From: Heterotrichella gracilis
Lineage: Eukaryota > Sar > Xanthophyceae > Tribonematales > Xanthonemataceae
DNA length: 64,000 nt
Assembly (NCBI GenBank): GCA_032358255.1
Contig: JAULBX010025020.1
Coordinates: 1 to 64,000, forward strand
Direction of reading: 5' to 3'
In this document: positions 36,215 through 48,132 of the stretch, in pieces
Layout of the letters: each line of letters begins with the position of its first letter
Numbering within the stretch: the first letter of the stretch is position 1
Notes under the pieces: model-generated
The model's input: the letters and a program-made list of their open reading frames with translations, nothing else
What the model was told of the DNA's origin: nothing
Database searches by the model: none
Program-made: the position numbers and the translations under genes

Positions 36215-39200
36215 TCATTGGACCGCTGAAGGTGTTGGTGCTGCTTCTGCCTCTTGCGCAGTGTCCTCTTGAGCAGCAGCTGCACTGTCATCGTCGGCAG
36301 CGGTTGCGCGCAGATCGGGAGACCTGCGCCAAGCAAGAGCTCACGAGTGATGCAGGGGCACGCATGAAGACAAGGTACAAAACAATGGTGATACCATGAC
36401 ACTTGCCAGGACAAGCTGGCACAGAATGCCCACTCTTCTGAAGTCAATACTGTGGTGCTACTGTAAATCACCAGGAAAGAGAACAGAACACTACATATAT
36501 CCACCCATTTACAATGTGCAAGCACCCCAACTTGCCCCTGATGCTCCCCTCCTCACCTGTCAAACGCAATGGCATGCTGCTGCAAGATAGTTGGTCCATC
36601 CAGCCTGGCCTGCTCACGGTCCAGTATGATGGCCTTGCCCCCCTCCATGCCAAACTTCATGTACTTTGCGTCGCATCCGTCCACCATGGCCGCCAGGTGG
36701 CGCAGGTTGCGCACAGGCTCGCCGTTGAACTTGTGGCACTGCACCGTCTGGTACTTGTAACCAAAGTTGATCTCTGCAGACAGCACCTACATGCACCGTA
36801 TGATCGCTTATTAAATAAAGAAAACAAGAGAAATATATATGCGCCTTGCTTTCAAGTCCACGGGCAGTGCTTGAGGCATAGGCAGAGTATAAGAGGGACA
36901 GCATCGTGAAGCTAGTAAAAGCAATATTCTCCAGAAGATACTTGCAAATTTTTATAGTTTGTGATTTCCTGCCAACTTGAATTGCACGCACGAGCCTCTC
37001 CACTTCATGCAGCCCTCATCATACTGGCCAACCTAAATGGTGCAAAGTGTATCTTTAAGTGATGGGTGCGCTTGCTTTCGTGCATGTCACCACCACGAGT
37101 ATTCCAGCCACCCACCTGGAAGAGAATGACCACCTGCTCATCAGGGAAGCTGCAGTACTCGGGGATCATGGCCAGGACCTGGACGGGACCAGACTTGCGC
37201 CAGTTGCCCCCGCCATAGGCGTGCTCCAGGAATGGCACGCTGAGGGGCACAAACACCAGGCCCCCCACGATGAGGAAGGAGGGCACGCAGTCCACGCCGT
37301 GCAGCACAGGCACCAGGGGGCGGCGCTGGCGCAGCTCGTACTCCAGAAGCTGCGGAGCGCCATCCCTGCACGCGTGCGCACACTTCATGCCATGCGCATG
37401 TTGAAGGACAGGCTGCATACATGTTTTGCTTTTATTACCATGGTTTCCCAATAAATTTCGTTTTAAGTTTAATTTCTATTTGTGCATTGAATAATTTACA
37501 ACACCGCCGTCGTCATTTATCCATGCCCATAATGAAGGGAGTAATGTGACACAATGCGTGCATCCACTGCGTACAAATTTGCGCCAGACAGTGCGCCATC
37601 GTTTTCGCATTGTACATTGAAGGTAAAATTTGTAAGGATCTTTTTGCAAGTAGTTGAATACAAAGCCCATAACAGGTTTTTTATTCTCAAGTCATGTGCT
37701 TGGTGGCACGCAGCTTGTATGGGCAGCGCGACGCCATGCACATCCGCGTTGCCAGGCCCCGCACCTCCACACTTTGATGGTGAGCGAGTCCCCCACATGC
37801 TTGATGCGCACTAGGTGCGAGAACTCCACCCGCTCCTCATTCCGGAACTCCACAGTGCCGTCATCTGCCACCGGCACCCCTGCCACCTCCATCACCACGT
37901 CGTCCTCCCGCAGCACCGCAGCCGCCGGTGCCAGTGGGTCTGTCTTGTACACCAGCACGCCTGACGACTCGGGGGGCAGCTGCATGGGCCAGGGCATGGG
38001 ATGTTTAAGCAAGGTGTGGTGGGCAATTTGAATTGATGTCGATGCAGTCCTGGCGCTTCATCAATCACTGGCGAGTAATCATGTTGCTCCCGGATGCTAC
38101 CATCGTACAGAGTATCCATTTAATTTAGGAAAATAATTATTCACAACAATTTCTTAGAGAAGAAAAGCATACGTTGGATTCGTGCACCCTTGCATAAAAG
38201 AAAATGCAGCGGGCAGCATTAGCAAGTAATACCCGGATCCCCACCCATGTTTGAACAGAATTGCTGCCATGCGCACATGGAAGGCTATGCATGCATGACT
38301 CCAGGATGCAACCTTGCCTGGAAGTGTTCCCGCAGGTGTGCGTTCTCCATCTCCTGCCACCGGAACCCAAGGGCGCAGCTCCCCCTGTACGTCCCATACT
38401 GCTCAAACTCCGTGAGAAAATGCTGCACGATCTGGTAGGGAATGATGTAGCCGACATTGTCAGCATTGGTCAGCTTGGAGAACGCCACTCCTGCGATCTT
38501 GGCCTGCTGGAGGTCTGAGAAGGCTGGCCCTCCGCTGTTGCCGGGGTTGATGGCTGCATCGATCTGGATCCCCAGCAGCTTGTTGGATGCGTGGGAGTAG
38601 CGCGTGAGGGTGATCCGGGACACGATGCCCTTGGTGATGCTCAGCGAGTCGCCGCCCAGCGGGTAGCCTGCCACAAGGATGGAGTCCTGCAGCACGGTGG
38701 GTAGACTGTATGCCCAAGGCGGCGTAATGGATTGCACACTGACGATGCATGGGTGGAGGATGGATTTCTCAATAGTTGTAGCATATTCTCACGTATTGCG
38801 CCTACACAGCACAGCAAAAACAGATCCTTTCATTTTTCTTTTCCAGTGATCACCTGCAGCTCCGGCACGTCCACAAACGTCAGAGGGATCAGCTCATCCG
38901 CCCAAAATGCCGCATCATCCACTGTCAACAGTGCCAGGTCGCACACTTTCCCTTCGCACAATAGCCTTGCCCGCCACTTCTTAGGGTTGCCAGGTCTCCT
39001 CACATAGATAGTGGTGGCATTGGCTATCTGCATGAGCGCCGGAACACGCGTCACATGGTGCACCAGCGCATTGCAGCAAATGCCAGTGGTGATCAGCACT
39101 CTACAACTCCTTAGCTACACCATGCATCCTGAACCAGCTACAGCCTGGGTGGATGGTGTCCGTACCACGTGCGAGTTTGTCATGATGTACTTCTTTGAAG

Positions 39201-39931
39201 CATCTTGCACAAAGGCCGACCCACTGGAAGATCGCTGAGGGCGCATCTGCCAGGGCTGCGCATAGTGAGGGTCCGTCTTCACCACAAATACTGCACCATG
39301 CACACCCACACACCGCTCACGCAAGCGCCACACCGCAGGGCGATGCGCCCACATCAGCCGTGACAATGCACTCATACACCCATCCAGTGCAAATGGTACA
39401 AAATGTAATTGCTGTTACCAAGGCGGTCCTATAGCAGGCATCTTTTACCATCTTGCCACACTGTACATATGCATGCATATAAGTGACCCAATGCATACAC
39501 AAATGCATCGCAGCTGGCCAGGCTCTATTATATCGGAAAACACTCAGTGATATATTTACGTTTACATTCACCGAAAGCAACCCGGTGGTCAGGCCAGGAA
39601 CACAAGTGGGCGGGACTGGGCATGTCGGAGTTCGAACTCGGAAAGAGTTACCTTTCAGGACACTCCGCAGCGCTTTTGTATCTGCGCTCGTCTTCACAGG
39701 AGGAGGGAGTTTGACATGCCTTTGTTGGTCCTCAACGCCGGCTGTGGCTCCGTTCAGGGACAACGTGGTACCGGAAGCCTGGTTCAACTCCTCGGTGTCC
39801 ATGTTCCACGAGGCTGTGCAACGGGTTCTGACGCGGTTACCTGGACTCCTTTGTGGGGACAGCCTCAAGAAACGGTTTTGTCTCAGCAAAAGTGTCAGCC
39901 CCTTGTGGCTAACGTACCCACACCACGACAT
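36215..39931 (-). CDS. DEG: DEG-type serine protease (DEG9/DEG10-like)
   Basis: This is an ATP-independent trypsin-like serine protease of the HtrA/Deg family. Eight exons: 39652-39931, 39166-39290, 38854-39027, 38318-38686, 37765-37979, 37116-37365, 36557-36786 and 36215-36323, giving 583 aa, close to the plant DEG9/DEG10 size. The triad is intact: His in TNSHV, Asp in CDLALLTVDD and Ser in GNSGGPAF. A PDZ domain follows (GVLVYKTDPLAPAA to SLTIKVW). Behind it is the second C-terminal region typical of this plant and algal subgroup (VPFLEHAYGGG; LAAMVDGCD). The first 45 residues are Arg-rich with few acidic residues and could be an organelle targeting peptide; plant relatives are mitochondrial or nucleolar. 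Intron 4 appears to be GC-AG (donor GCAAGG), since the nearby GT donor breaks the frame. Confidence 0.93.
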
Positions 39932-40534
39932 CAAAGGTGGACATCAAGCATGCTGCAATCGAACAGGCTATTTATCGAGACCAGTTGCGCCTCTCCACCA
40001 GGTACCGAACCCACGAAGACTGCTGAACCGATGAGAAATGAGTTTGTCAACAGGGTTGTGAACAGAGTTGCAGAGTTGTGAACAGAGTTGCAACGAAGAG
40101 TGGGTTATCATGTATATATGCCCATATAGCGTGTCACCACCCCCTTGTATCACTGTGATGGCAGTACGAACGTACTAAAGCTGGTCGCAAGGAGGTGTCA
40201 AGAGAGTGACCTACACGTGTCCAAGCTGCAAAACTGCAAAGCACTGCCTTTCTGCTTAAGTATTGCTTGGCTAACTGGAGGTTCTACCAGTTGGCAAGAC
40301 CTTGGTGCGAAGTCGCGACGTTTGCTCTTGATCTATCAAGGCTGCAGGGAGTACTAGCCCTTGTGCCATCTCGTTGCGTGCTAACCAACTTCAACCACAC
40401 GCCCAGTGTCTAACAATACCCTCACCCAAAGCACGGACGTTTGTCAACCAACAAAAAGTCCCTGCATCCTCAATTTGCTCCTGCACAAGGGCCGACTGGC
40501 CACACCGCGCTTGGGTTGAACACACACGGGCCCA
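39932..40534. promoter_or_regulatory. DEG / MOB1 divergent upstream region
   Basis: About 0.6 kb separates the two start codons. A 20-bp tandem duplication, CAGRGTTGTGAACAGAGTTG, fills 40051-40070 and 40071-40090 with one difference. No TATA box or extra gene was recognised. Confidence 0.55.
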
Positions 40535-41877
40535 ATGTTCAACTTTGGAAGGTAAGCGACGATGCCCACCTGCGGTTGAAGTAAGGCTGAGGTGCATGCA
40601 TGTGGTCTGATTCATATGCATGCATGTGGTCTAGTACCCTAGTAGCAACAGTGGTGGCTCGCCCTGTAGGGACAAAGACCCTGGGCAAGCGAAGACTTTT
40701 AGACCCAGAGCAGTCCCAGTTGGTGCCAAGGTATGCTGGTCTGGGTGCTGTGCAAAAGGGTGTTCGCCTTTTCACCTTGTCATGCCACTCCTCACCCCCA
40801 CCACTTCCCATTCTGAAGGGTCTCACTCTCAAGCAACACATCGACAAAACACTCACCAAAGGGAACCTGTTGGAGGCTGTCAAGCTGCCTATTGGGGAGG
40901 ACCTGAACGAATGGCTTGCAGTGAACACAGTGGACTTCTACAACGCGCTATGCGTACTGTACAGCACCCTGACAGAGTTCTGCACCCCCCAGAACTGCCC
41001 AATCATGTCTGGCGGCCCCAAGGTGAGTACTGAGCCAGGAGGTGCCTAAAGCGCAGTTTGTCGCCGTGACCTCCTTATTGCTTGGGGTCTAACCGCGCCG
41101 CGTTGTCCTTCAGTTTGAGTACCTGTGGGCAGATGGCGTGACCTACAAGACACCTACGCGGATGTCCGCCCCCGAGTACATTGACAAGCTGTATGACTGG
41201 GTAGAAAAGCAGGTAAGCAATTTTCATGCTTTTGGGATTGGTGACTGGTAAGCTGTTGTAAGGTTTAGGGTTTAGGGTTCCCGTTGTGCACCACTGGTTT
41301 ACGAGGGGGCCTGGCCTGCAGCTTGACGACACCCGCCTGTTCCCCAAAGAGTTTGGAGAGCCTTTCCCAGCCAACTTCCAAGACGTGGTCAAAACCATGT
41401 TCCGGCGCATGTTCCGGGTGTATGCGCACATCTACCACAGCCACTTCAAGATCGTGTGCACCCTGAACGAGCAAGCGCACCTCAACACGTGCTTCAAACA
41501 CTTCATCCTGTTCACCAAGGTAACTCATAATGCAATCATGTTAAAACCTTGCCGGTCCAGTAGACAGCTGCTCGCGAGCTTTTGGGCGGTGGGCATGGCG
41601 GGATGTGGCGGGGCAAGCGGCATGGGGTGTTAGATGATGGGGTGTGTCGGGAACCGCCTTGCATTGGTGCATATGCCCCTTCCCTCTCTCTAATGTATAC
41701 TTAAGTGCATATGCCCCTTCCGCATTCCCATTGTAATTCTGTCATTTCTGTGACATGCAAGCATTGAGCGCCCATTCTTCATGGATGCAGGCCTTCAACT
41801 TGGTGGATGAATCTGAGCTGGCACCGCTGCAGGAACTCATTGATACCATGTTCAATGCGGCACACAGGGCGCAGTGA
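40535..41877 (+). CDS. MOB1: MOB1 kinase activator
   Basis: This is the co-activator of NDR/LATS-family kinases in the mitotic-exit/Hippo-type pathway. Six exons: 40535-40551, 40670-40730, 40819-41022, 41114-41212, 41322-41519 and 41791-41877, giving 221 aa, near the usual 216. The N-terminus [18 protein letters not shown] fits the MOB1 pattern with its KTFRP motif, which supports the 17-nt first exon. The zinc ligands are present as CTPQNC and HIYHSH. The blocks [17 protein letters not shown] and [15 protein letters not shown] are nearly invariant in MOB1. The last intron holds a 17-bp direct repeat, and intron 4 holds two telomere-like units. The gene is convergent with the DUF179 gene. Confidence 0.95.
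41264..41279 (+). repeat. two TTTAGGG units in MOB1 intron 4
   Basis: Two TTTAGGG units plus TT lie head to tail inside the intron between exons 4 and 5 of MOB1. TTTAGGG is the plant-type telomere repeat. The array is too short to be more than a chance or relic interstitial sequence. Confidence 0.6.
41667..41721. repeat. 17-bp direct repeat in MOB1 intron 5
   Basis: GTGCATATGCCCCTTCC occurs at 41667-41683 and 41705-41721 with no difference, separated by 21 bp. Confidence 0.85.
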
Positions 41878-43421
41878 GGTCAGTGACACGCGGAGCTTAC
41901 CAATAAATTCACAGGCAGCCAATGCAATAAGATATTGGGTGATGGAGTGGCCATGCTGTGCCCAAGCGCCTCCAGCTTCCAATGCTTTTGCCGCTTGCAC
42001 ACTCCATACAGCTTGGGCAGCGCAGATGGTGCAAATCCCTGCCATGTGCAATGGCCCTGTCAAATGCTGATGTGACTTCGTGAACGAATGAGCCAGTTGT
42101 TTTCCGCAGCACCCTCTTTTGCTCGAGGGTCAACGCATTACCAGGTCATAGAATCATAATATGCGCAGAACCATCATAATACGTAAATGCCGCATCAGCG
42201 AGCATCCACCGGACATGTCTTTTGACCCATATATTACATTTGAAACCCACTATGCTGCACAAGCTTGGTGCTTACAATGCAATGACCGCCAGCAGCTTTG
42301 CAAACAGGTGCATATGTATTCAGTATGGGCAGATAATAGAAAGAAAGAAAGAAACAAACGCCCCCTTACACGGCGGCAAACCACAACCAGCAATGTTGAA
42401 AAACACAGACAAGCCGGGCAGCAACCAGTGGAACATGGCGTGGGTAACAAGGGCATAGCACCCAAGCATAGCCCACATCAAATACGGGCTTTGATGTGAC
42501 TCGCCTCAAGGCGAATTCCAAGTGTATACCGCATATAGGTTTTGAACTCAATCTTCGTCAACGTACGTATCCTGCCAGCCTGCTGGCCAGCCTCCAGGCT
42601 AGGTCCAATATTTTCAGAAGCAAGAAAGAAAGGGTTCCAATGCACAATGACGAAGTTAGGGGGGCAATGGCTCCGGGATGGTACCACACAAATCCTTTCC
42701 TGGAAACTTTCCTTTTTGGATTTTGGACCAAAATAACTGAAAGGATTTCAATTTAATTTCAAATTTGTGAGTAGCACGCATGGAAGAAGAAGGAAAGAAA
42801 GGGGCGCAGAGAGGCGAAGTTAGGGGCCGACTGGCGCACAGCTGGGCACCATATTACAACGACAATCCCGAGTTTGTAAGCGACTTGAAGCCTCCTGATA
42901 TTACAAGAAATATACACATAAATCCAGGACTATTCACCAAGCAATCAACCTGTTAAACCAAACGTCATATACAATTCTGCAATACAATTTTGGTCAGCAA
43001 CTTGAGAAGGTAGCAGGGATTTCCTTGCAACTACAACCTTGCCAATCATGATGAACATGGCAGTCATTGATGATCACAATGGATTGGCAATGCTGCACAC
43101 CCTAATCATAGGTGAGCCACTCAGCTTGATGCGGGCAACGAATTATGCAATATATGGTACAATGGAACAAAAGCGTTGATGATGGAAATACAAACGAGTG
43201 CCGTACAAAACCAGGTTATATAAGCAAGCCCGACACCTTCAGAAGTGGAATACGAAAGGGTCCGTCTCACAGGATCGAGATACAATAGGGTTGCTAGGGG
43301 AAAACAGCCAAAAGCTAGCAATGTCCACCATACTGGACAAATCGGCAGAGTGTTTGCCGGCTGTATATGAATGTCCACATGCGCTTGTACACTCCAATAT
43401 CCAGCCTTGGGACAGGCATCA
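41878..43421. other. MOB1 / DUF179 convergent 3' region
   Basis: This 1.5 kb lies between facing stop codons. It contains the second SINE-like copy (42339-42474, listed separately). Further right are A/G-rich sequence and two 'gcgaagttagggg'-like pieces near 42650 and 42813. No frame resembles a known protein. Confidence 0.55.
42339..42474 (-). mobile_element. SINE-like retroelement, copy 2
   Basis: These 136 bp match copy 1 (18545-18685) with only a handful of changes, and both copies begin with four GAAA units on the plus strand. The right flank differs from that of copy 1. Here the shared body is followed by CACATCAAATACGGGC and its near mirror TTTGATGTG, forming a 9-bp hairpin at about 42475-42500. 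That hairpin may belong to the element's 5' end, with copy 1 being shorter. I could not find a target-site duplication around this copy, so it is older, truncated or part of something larger. Confidence 0.65.
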
Positions 43422-45204
43422 CTACGACTCATATGATAACCGTGCCATTTCCGCGTGCTCCCCACCCATGAGCTCCATGATCTCCCGCCACAATGGGGTG
43501 GGCAAGCCCAGGCATTGCTTCAGCACCAGTGACCTGGAGCAAGCAGCTGTGTACCTGTGCACAAGCAGTAGACGGTGTCAACCTTGGTAAGAACAATCAG
43601 ACACTCCCGCATGCCATAAAATGCATGGTAATCATCATGCGTCCTCCTTCACGCAATAGGGTCACTGTGTGAATCCATTGGTCGTGATTTTCTGCCATGC
43701 AATTCCATCTGCGCCCTCAGTCTGCGCCTATATCTGACCTGGGCTTCCCATTGCATTCAGTACTGTGCTGGTGAGCCATGCAATACATACCACACGCCAT
43801 TCTTAGCTTCTTGCTGCAATTCCCCAGGAGCCCAGCCCAAGACGCCCGAAAAAAAGCGGAAATCATCTGGGAGTAGTAGTCCGTCAGCAACCTCCTGCAC
43901 TGCGGCTCTCTGCCCTACACAGCGTGCACACATAGATATGGTGAGCCAAGATCAAAGTCCCTGTAAATTTTCAGCGTCCACAGCAAAGCAAGGCAGCACT
44001 GTGTTTTCAGGGTTCACACATAGAAACTTTTACAACTTGGGCCTGCAACGTCAAAGCAAATTTACCTCCAAGGTAAATTCCCGGCACAATCTCAACAGCT
44101 CCAGCCAATGCCTTGTGGCCATGCATGATGTGCACCGCCTCCTGCACTCTGTAGCCACCGTGGTACAGGCGGCTGTTTGCAAAGTACCGCTCGTATCCAA
44201 ATGGGTCCTCCTGTCGAGACACACAGGATGCATCAGTCAACCCAACACTGCAAAGCGCCACACAACGGAATGCGTGGCTAGTGAGCTCTTTCAATGAAAG
44301 TTTCAGCCCCAAAAGTGTGATGGCGAGATGAGTGGCGCAAGCTTGTGCAAGGCTGACTGCTGACCTAGCTGTAATGCTTGAATTACGTAACTCTGACTTC
44401 TAGCGCTCACCTCCCTGCCGCCTCGCTTCTCCCCAATGTATCTGCCTGTTGGGCGGTTGAGCACCAGCCCCATGCTGCCCTGCGCATTGTGCTGCACCAC
44501 AAACACCACCAGCTGCCAGAAGCTGCCGTCGCTCTTCAGCTGAGGTGCAAATGGCGTGGACAGCAGCAGCCCGCCCACCTCTGGAACCCCTGTCGGGTGT
44601 GCCCACAGACCCTCCTGGGCCAAACGCGGGTTCTGCAACCAAAGAGCTTGTTACCCCGTCACTTTCAGCTTGTCAAACCCTAAGCAGTGCCCTGAGCACT
44701 GGAGCAGGACAGGGGCATCCAGGGCACTTGCCTGTTCACGCAGCAGTTCCAGATTCGCTGTGGAAGCACGGGTGTCCCACGATCCCTGTGCCCCTATGCT
44801 ACCTGGCAAGGAAACAGGCATGTTTGATGTCAGGAATGACACCTTTGAACCTGGTGTGTGTTCTGTGGTTGTGGTTGGAAAGCTGAAGCAAGCATTGATC
44901 TGGACATTGTGACAGTTACCTGAACTGGGCGGTTATAAGGGCTGATAATTATAGTGCATACCGCACATACACAACAAGTTTTCAAGCCCACAATACCTGA
45001 GGAAGCAATCATCTTTGCTCTGAAGTCTCGCCAGTCGCCCAGGACCTCTGGATCTGTGTTCGACTCGCTCTGGCATTGAACGAGTCGAACTCCTTTTCTG
45101 CCAACCCTGGGGTTAGAAACTTTGGAAAAAGGGTTCAAACATCGGCCAGGGAGTGCGCTGTGAGCGCCATAGCTACCCAAAGCACCCAGTGTCAGGTTGG
45201 CCAT
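43422..45204 (-). CDS. DUF179 / UPF0301 (AlgH/YqgE-like) protein, probably plastid
   Basis: This belongs to the AlgH/YqgE family, whose biochemical role is unsettled and which in plants is chloroplast-directed. Six exons: 44997-45204, 44732-44802, 44411-44632, 44066-44210, 43791-43914 and 43422-43554, giving 300 aa. The first 35-40 residues (MANLTLGALGSYGAHSALPG...) are rich in Ser, Ala, Arg and Lys and poor in acids, like a transit peptide. Family blocks are clear: GGLLLSTPFAPQ, NAQGSMGLVLNRPTGR, HIMHGH, FFSGVLGWAPGELQQEAKNGVWY and the end IMELMGGEHAEMAR. Intron 2 appears to be GC-AG (donor GCAAGT). The gene diverges from the PAAT-like gene. Confidence 0.92.
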
Positions 45205-45742
45205 GGTGAGTGCTTCTGCAGAGTCCCCGTCCCAACCCAACCCCAGTACGTCCCGCAAGTATACAGTTACTGTGCCTCACACTGCAGAAGAGTTCGAACT
45301 GCCCGACCCAAGCGAACAAGCCGCTTGACTGCCTGACTTCGAAGACACACAAGCTGATGATAAATAGGTGAGAAGCAAGGGTACCCAGTTATGAGGGCAA
45401 ACCTGCTGGCCAGTGCGCACCTCTGCAACCTTGCGGGTTAGGGTTGGCTGAGGATGTTGCGAAGTTCTGTGCTTTCCAAGCAGTCGCAAGCCTACATCGA
45501 TAGCGTCTCAACGACTGGCCAATTCCTCGAAAGAGTGGTCCACAGTGCCTGCTGGGTGCTGCTCCAATCTTTTTGAACTCAAAACTTGAGTCTCAAGCCG
45601 TCTAGACAGCAGCCGTGTTGGAGTGTGGGCATTTAAGGCTTTCACAAGTGACGACACTGTTTTGCAGCCGCTTGCAGCAACTTGCCAACTTGCCCAACTC
45701 GGGTTCACTGCCCAGCGCGGACACCCCCATTGCTCCATCTCC
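45205..45742. promoter_or_regulatory. DUF179 / PAAT-like divergent upstream region
   Basis: About 0.54 kb separates the two proposed start codons. The coding frame of the PAAT-like gene stays open back to about 45623 without another ATG, so an upstream exon here cannot be excluded. No TATA box or repeat was recognised. Confidence 0.45.
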
Positions 45743-47615
45743 ATGGTGGACTTAGGCCATCTTTCTGACAGCGTAGTGGTTAGCATATCGTGGCAACTAA
45801 CGCAAGGGGACGCAACGCACGCACTGTCACAGGCGGGTGATGACAGTGCGCCTGCGCTGGTGTTTGAGGACGAGGGGGGTAGTGGTCCCTGCGAGCTGAC
45901 ATTCCGAGCGCACGATGGATTTGAGGTATAGTAGCTTTAACAAACTCATGCCCTGGGCGTTAAAGTACCCTCAAAAACCTTTCCGTGGGTTTACATCTAT
46001 AGACATGTGTTCGGCATGTCTGTGTGTTATGCATGCATATGTGCTCTGTTGGCAGCACATGCACTTGTATTTAGTAGTCCTAACCGAGAAGACCAATGTG
46101 GTAGGGGGGGGAATAATACGGGCGTGGAACACAATACTTGTGACTTACATGAAGTTGTGTGCACAGGGTGCCTCAGTCCTGGTGGTTGACAGCAGTGCCC
46201 GCATGGGTGAGCTATACACCAAGTCCATTGACCAGGAGCAATCCTCCTATTCAGCTTCCATAAGAGCACGTGCACTGGATGCTGCACCAGGACTCTTTCG
46301 AATAGCCATATCTTTGGAGGTGAGCGGTTACCGCATGTAGGTGGGGACCCAGCTGTCGTTTGTACCCTTGACTCTTTCAGCGTTGAGGGTGACTTGTGTG
46401 GCAAACCCCTTCCAGGCTGGGCTTGCCACCAGGTTGGAGGTGCTGAAGCTCCGGTTGCTGTCTTTGCCTCAAAGGGGGCGCCTGCACTTGCACAGAATAC
46501 AGCTCCAGGAGGGTAGCGATGACGCCAACCCAGACCACCCACCAGCCAGATTTTCGTCACAGCAGGATGATGTTCACGATTTTGTGGAGCGCGTCTTGGC
46601 AACTGGTACTACCGCATCAATTTCCACCTGCCCATGTCACAACAAAGGTAGTATTTTGAATTGCAAATTCACTTATCCGTGCAATCCTGTTAGGTGATGC
46701 TGCTGACAACGGGGCGAGCTTCTCGGGCGGACAGGTTGATGCCCCAGTTGATGCAAAAGCTGTGCTCATGAAAGCTTTAGCAAAAGCGGCGTTGAGTAAG
46801 AAGGTGTGCTTCTTTAGTTCAAGCTGTTTTCGTCAGTCCATGGTGTCCTGACGCACAGTAAAGCTTGCTAAATTTGCCTCTGCTGAATATTAAGTTGTGG
46901 CAGTAAATCAGTCCAAAAGAATATGGCAATGTGGCCAAGCTTGCCAGTTGCATCCCTAACCACAATATGTTGTGTGGTAACAGGATGACAGTCGACAACG
47001 CAGCTCTGTGCCACCCGATATAGCGCAGATGAAGCACTTGCTTGCATCCATACAAGGCAGCCAGTCGGCATTCGGCGCGGCGCCGGCATTGATTGTACAT
47101 GGCAGCCAATCTGCTAGCAGTGCCAGGGATGCACTCATCTTACAGCTCTTGCAGCGGGTGGATCAGACATGCAGCAACATGGCGGGGCAGATCAGCAGAC
47201 TGGAGCAACGGTGAGTTGTTGCTGCCTGGTTGGATGCATGTCCTGTGTTCATAATTCAGCACTGCTTTGTCTGCGTGTTGCATGGTGGGACCTGTCCAGC
47301 ATTGCCGAGCAGGATCTACAGCTATTTAATGCATAGCACCCCATGTGGAACATGTTGCTGATAACCCATTGCACGTGCTATAGAATAATCACCCTGACAT
47401 GATGCAACAAAATTGACCGGTATTGTCAGCTGCAGAAAATACAATGCTGTGTGCGCAGGATAACCGCGATCGACCAAACATTACAAGCAAGGGGCAACAG
47501 TGGCCAGGCAATACAAAAGCAATATCCTGATGGGATCACAACTGTGACAACCATGCTCCAAGGCATACAGCGTCAGGTGGAGACACTGTTGTCAATGCAG
47601 CAACGCACTGACTAG
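45743..47615 (+). CDS. coiled-coil protein, tentatively PAAT (C10orf88)-like
   Basis: Six exons: 45743-45925, 46167-46319, 46353-46647, 46694-46803, 46984-47210 and 47459-47615, giving 374 aa. The N-terminal half is predicted beta-strand-rich. Its segment SVLVVDSSARMGELY and the overall order resemble animal PAAT, an ATPase-interacting protein of mitochondrial ABC transporters. The C-terminal third (QLLQRVDQTCSNMAGQISRLEQRITAIDQTLQ, shown here only as a coiled-coil region of exons 5-6) is a clear coiled coil. The link to PAAT is from memory of the pattern and is weak. The start is uncertain because the first ATG falls inside an open exon. Intron 2 is only 33 nt in this model; a 61-nt alternative needs a different donor. 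The gene is convergent with the NSUN gene. Confidence 0.6.
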
Positions 47616-48132
47616 GTCAACAAGGTCCTTCAGTAAATGGTCAAAATATCTGGCATCAACATGACGTCACAACGAATCATACTGCTTTCCGCAACCCATG
47701 CGTAATCCAATGAATGAATCAATGCGATGATGATGACGAATCATCTGCTTCCTCGGGGTCTTGAACATACTTGCTTTTGCATTTCTTCTTGCCCTGCAGC
47801 CCACAATGCTTAATGAGCTGATGTTAGCATTTGGCTTGGCTCAGTGCAAATCCGTATGTACCAAACATTTTGTCAATCAATACATGGTAGCAGTGAACCT
47901 TGTCGACACAAGCATTGTCCATGCCATGCCAACCATTGTACCGTAATATCATTGCGCATTTTATAATTGCAGTATGGTATGTGGTGATGTTGAGAAGACT
48001 TTGCACTCCATACAAGACCACTGTGTTGGTCATGCAACAGCTTGGCACAGTAGCTAGATCAGTACTGGCACATCAGACCGGTGAGTTAAGTGCATGTATG
48101 ATGGCTGAGTGATCACTGACACGGGTACCTAA
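47616..48132. other. PAAT-like / NSUN convergent 3' region
   Basis: About 0.5 kb between facing stop codons. I see no gene, repeat or convincing RNA in it. Confidence 0.55.

Noticed and set aside
39625-39650. TTCGAA-centred sequence resembling a tRNA T-arm
   Set aside because: The arms do not form the required 5-bp stem and no acceptor or anticodon stem lies at the right distance.
40600-41049. Open frame reading straight into MOB1 exon 3 as an alternative MOB1 start
   Set aside because: The in-phase 17-nt exon plus 40670-40730 restores the conserved MOB1 N-terminus with KTFRP, which this frame lacks.
47719-47830. C-box-like GATGATGA followed about 90 nt later by CTGA, suggesting a C/D snoRNA
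   Set aside because: No convincing terminal stem or internal C'/D' boxes; the motifs are short enough to occur by chance.
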